Assembly (NCBI GenBank): GCA_027451265.1
Contig: DAIDJT010000013.1
Location: 1-21,173 of the forward strand
DNA length: 21,173 bases
DNA from: Bacteroidales bacterium
GTDB taxonomy: Bacteria; Bacteroidota; Bacteroidia; Bacteroidales; VadinHA17
Reading direction: 5' to 3'
In this document: positions 20,781 to 21,173 of the stretch, piece after piece
Position numbering within the stretch: position 1 is the stretch's first letter
How the letters are laid out: each line of letters begins with the position of its first letter
The notes under the pieces: model-generated
What the model was told of the DNA's origin: nothing
The model's input: only the letters and a program-made list of their open reading frames with translations
Databases searched by the model: none
Made by a program: the position numbers and the translations under genes

Positions 20781-21173
20781 CCTTGCATGGCCAATTGTTA
20801 ATTCAATCTGTATCCCTGATATTATAATAAATGAATACGGATATGTAATATACTGTTCCATTACTTGAGTTTAGAGCTCTATATCAATTGATATATAAGC
20901 TTTTAAACCCTAATTTACCTATATTTCTAAAGAGATTGGCCAGGCCAGGCATGCCATGGATTTATCCTTCGTTTATATGAGTTGTCTAAATCACTGATAT
21001 TGTGGTTAATAAATAATCGATATTTCTTTAACAGGTTTTATTTACATCCATAATCCAAATCTTGTTACATCAGTAAACCCAAAGTTTCTGTTCTGTACTT
21101 TGCCTGTTGTTTACATTTGTAATCCGACTGAAATTTTTGATTTTATTAATGATGAAGGAATGCTTATGAGGGT
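20781..21173. other. AT-rich region right of the XRE regulator; possible gene start at the edge
   Basis: No complete gene was found. The stretch holds a 16-bp perfect palindrome (TATATCAATTGATATA, 20880-20895) and operator candidate D. Close to the edge there is a possible divergent start: ATG at 21160 or 21166 with AAGGA at 21155-21159. Only 8-14 bases of coding sequence would lie inside the window, so the gene cannot be identified. Confidence 0.35.
21111..21122. promoter_or_regulatory. Operator candidate D (TTACA-TT-TGTAA)
   Basis: A perfect inverted repeat of the same type, about 340 bp from site C. On the plus strand it holds TACATTTG, a -7 box pointing to the right edge. A one-mismatch relative, TTACATCAGTAA, is at 21065-21076. 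Confidence 0.5.

Noticed and set aside
20254..21173. Prophage or integrative element boundary at the right edge
   Set aside because: A repressor with operators fits, but no integrase, transposase, structural gene or att pair is visible; the XRE regulator type also occurs outside phages.

Overview
The window looks like a chromosomal segment of a Bacteroidota species, probably Bacteroidales-like. Five things point there: (i) several promoters fit the TTTG / N19-20 / TAnnTTTG pattern typical of that phylum; (ii) most genes lack a Shine-Dalgarno sequence; (iii) the clpC / gyrA / TPR-protein gene order; (iv) a tRNA-Lys without an encoded CCA end; (v) pyrK-pyrD of the NAD-dependent class 1B type. 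No rRNA, CRISPR array, insertion sequence or integrase was seen.

Left third (1-7467) is mostly core genome. A truncated clpC (minus) diverges from gyrA (plus). A secreted TPR protein follows with its own promoter and a clear terminator. Next come an orphan lipoprotein (minus), a DUF2461 protein (plus), a YtfJ-like secreted thioredoxin-fold protein (plus) and a short AlaX-type alanyl-tRNA editing protein (minus); the last two converge on a bidirectional terminator.

The middle (7611-14514) is the accessory-like part. It starts with an exported M48-family protein whose zinc motif is destroyed. Then comes a damage-response-style cassette: an XRE/S24 self-cleaving-type repressor (minus), and divergently a Y-family DNA polymerase and a DnaE2-like polymerase III alpha subunit. 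The repressor promoter is covered by two tandem inverted repeats (TTTGATTA-N5-TAATCAAA), a likely autoregulatory operator pair. Both gaps flanking the Y-family gene hold unusual degenerate arrays built on GTCTGA and its complement TCAGAC. The polymerase genes look richer in G+C than their neighbours.

The right third (14515-21173) holds an SDR dehydrogenase followed 6 bp later by a RelA/SpoT homologue that has lost every hydrolase residue; a tRNA-Lys(TTT) with a strong promoter and a duplicated 3' end plus terminator; an Lrp/AsnC regulator; and the overlapping pyrK-pyrD pair. The window ends with a small XRE repressor. Its AT-rich upstream region carries at least four TTACA-nn-TGTAA-type inverted repeats and leads to a possible divergent gene just beyond the edge.

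The best candidates for something little described are the repressor-operator-mutasome cassette with its odd repeat-filled gaps, and the second repressor-operator region at the right edge.
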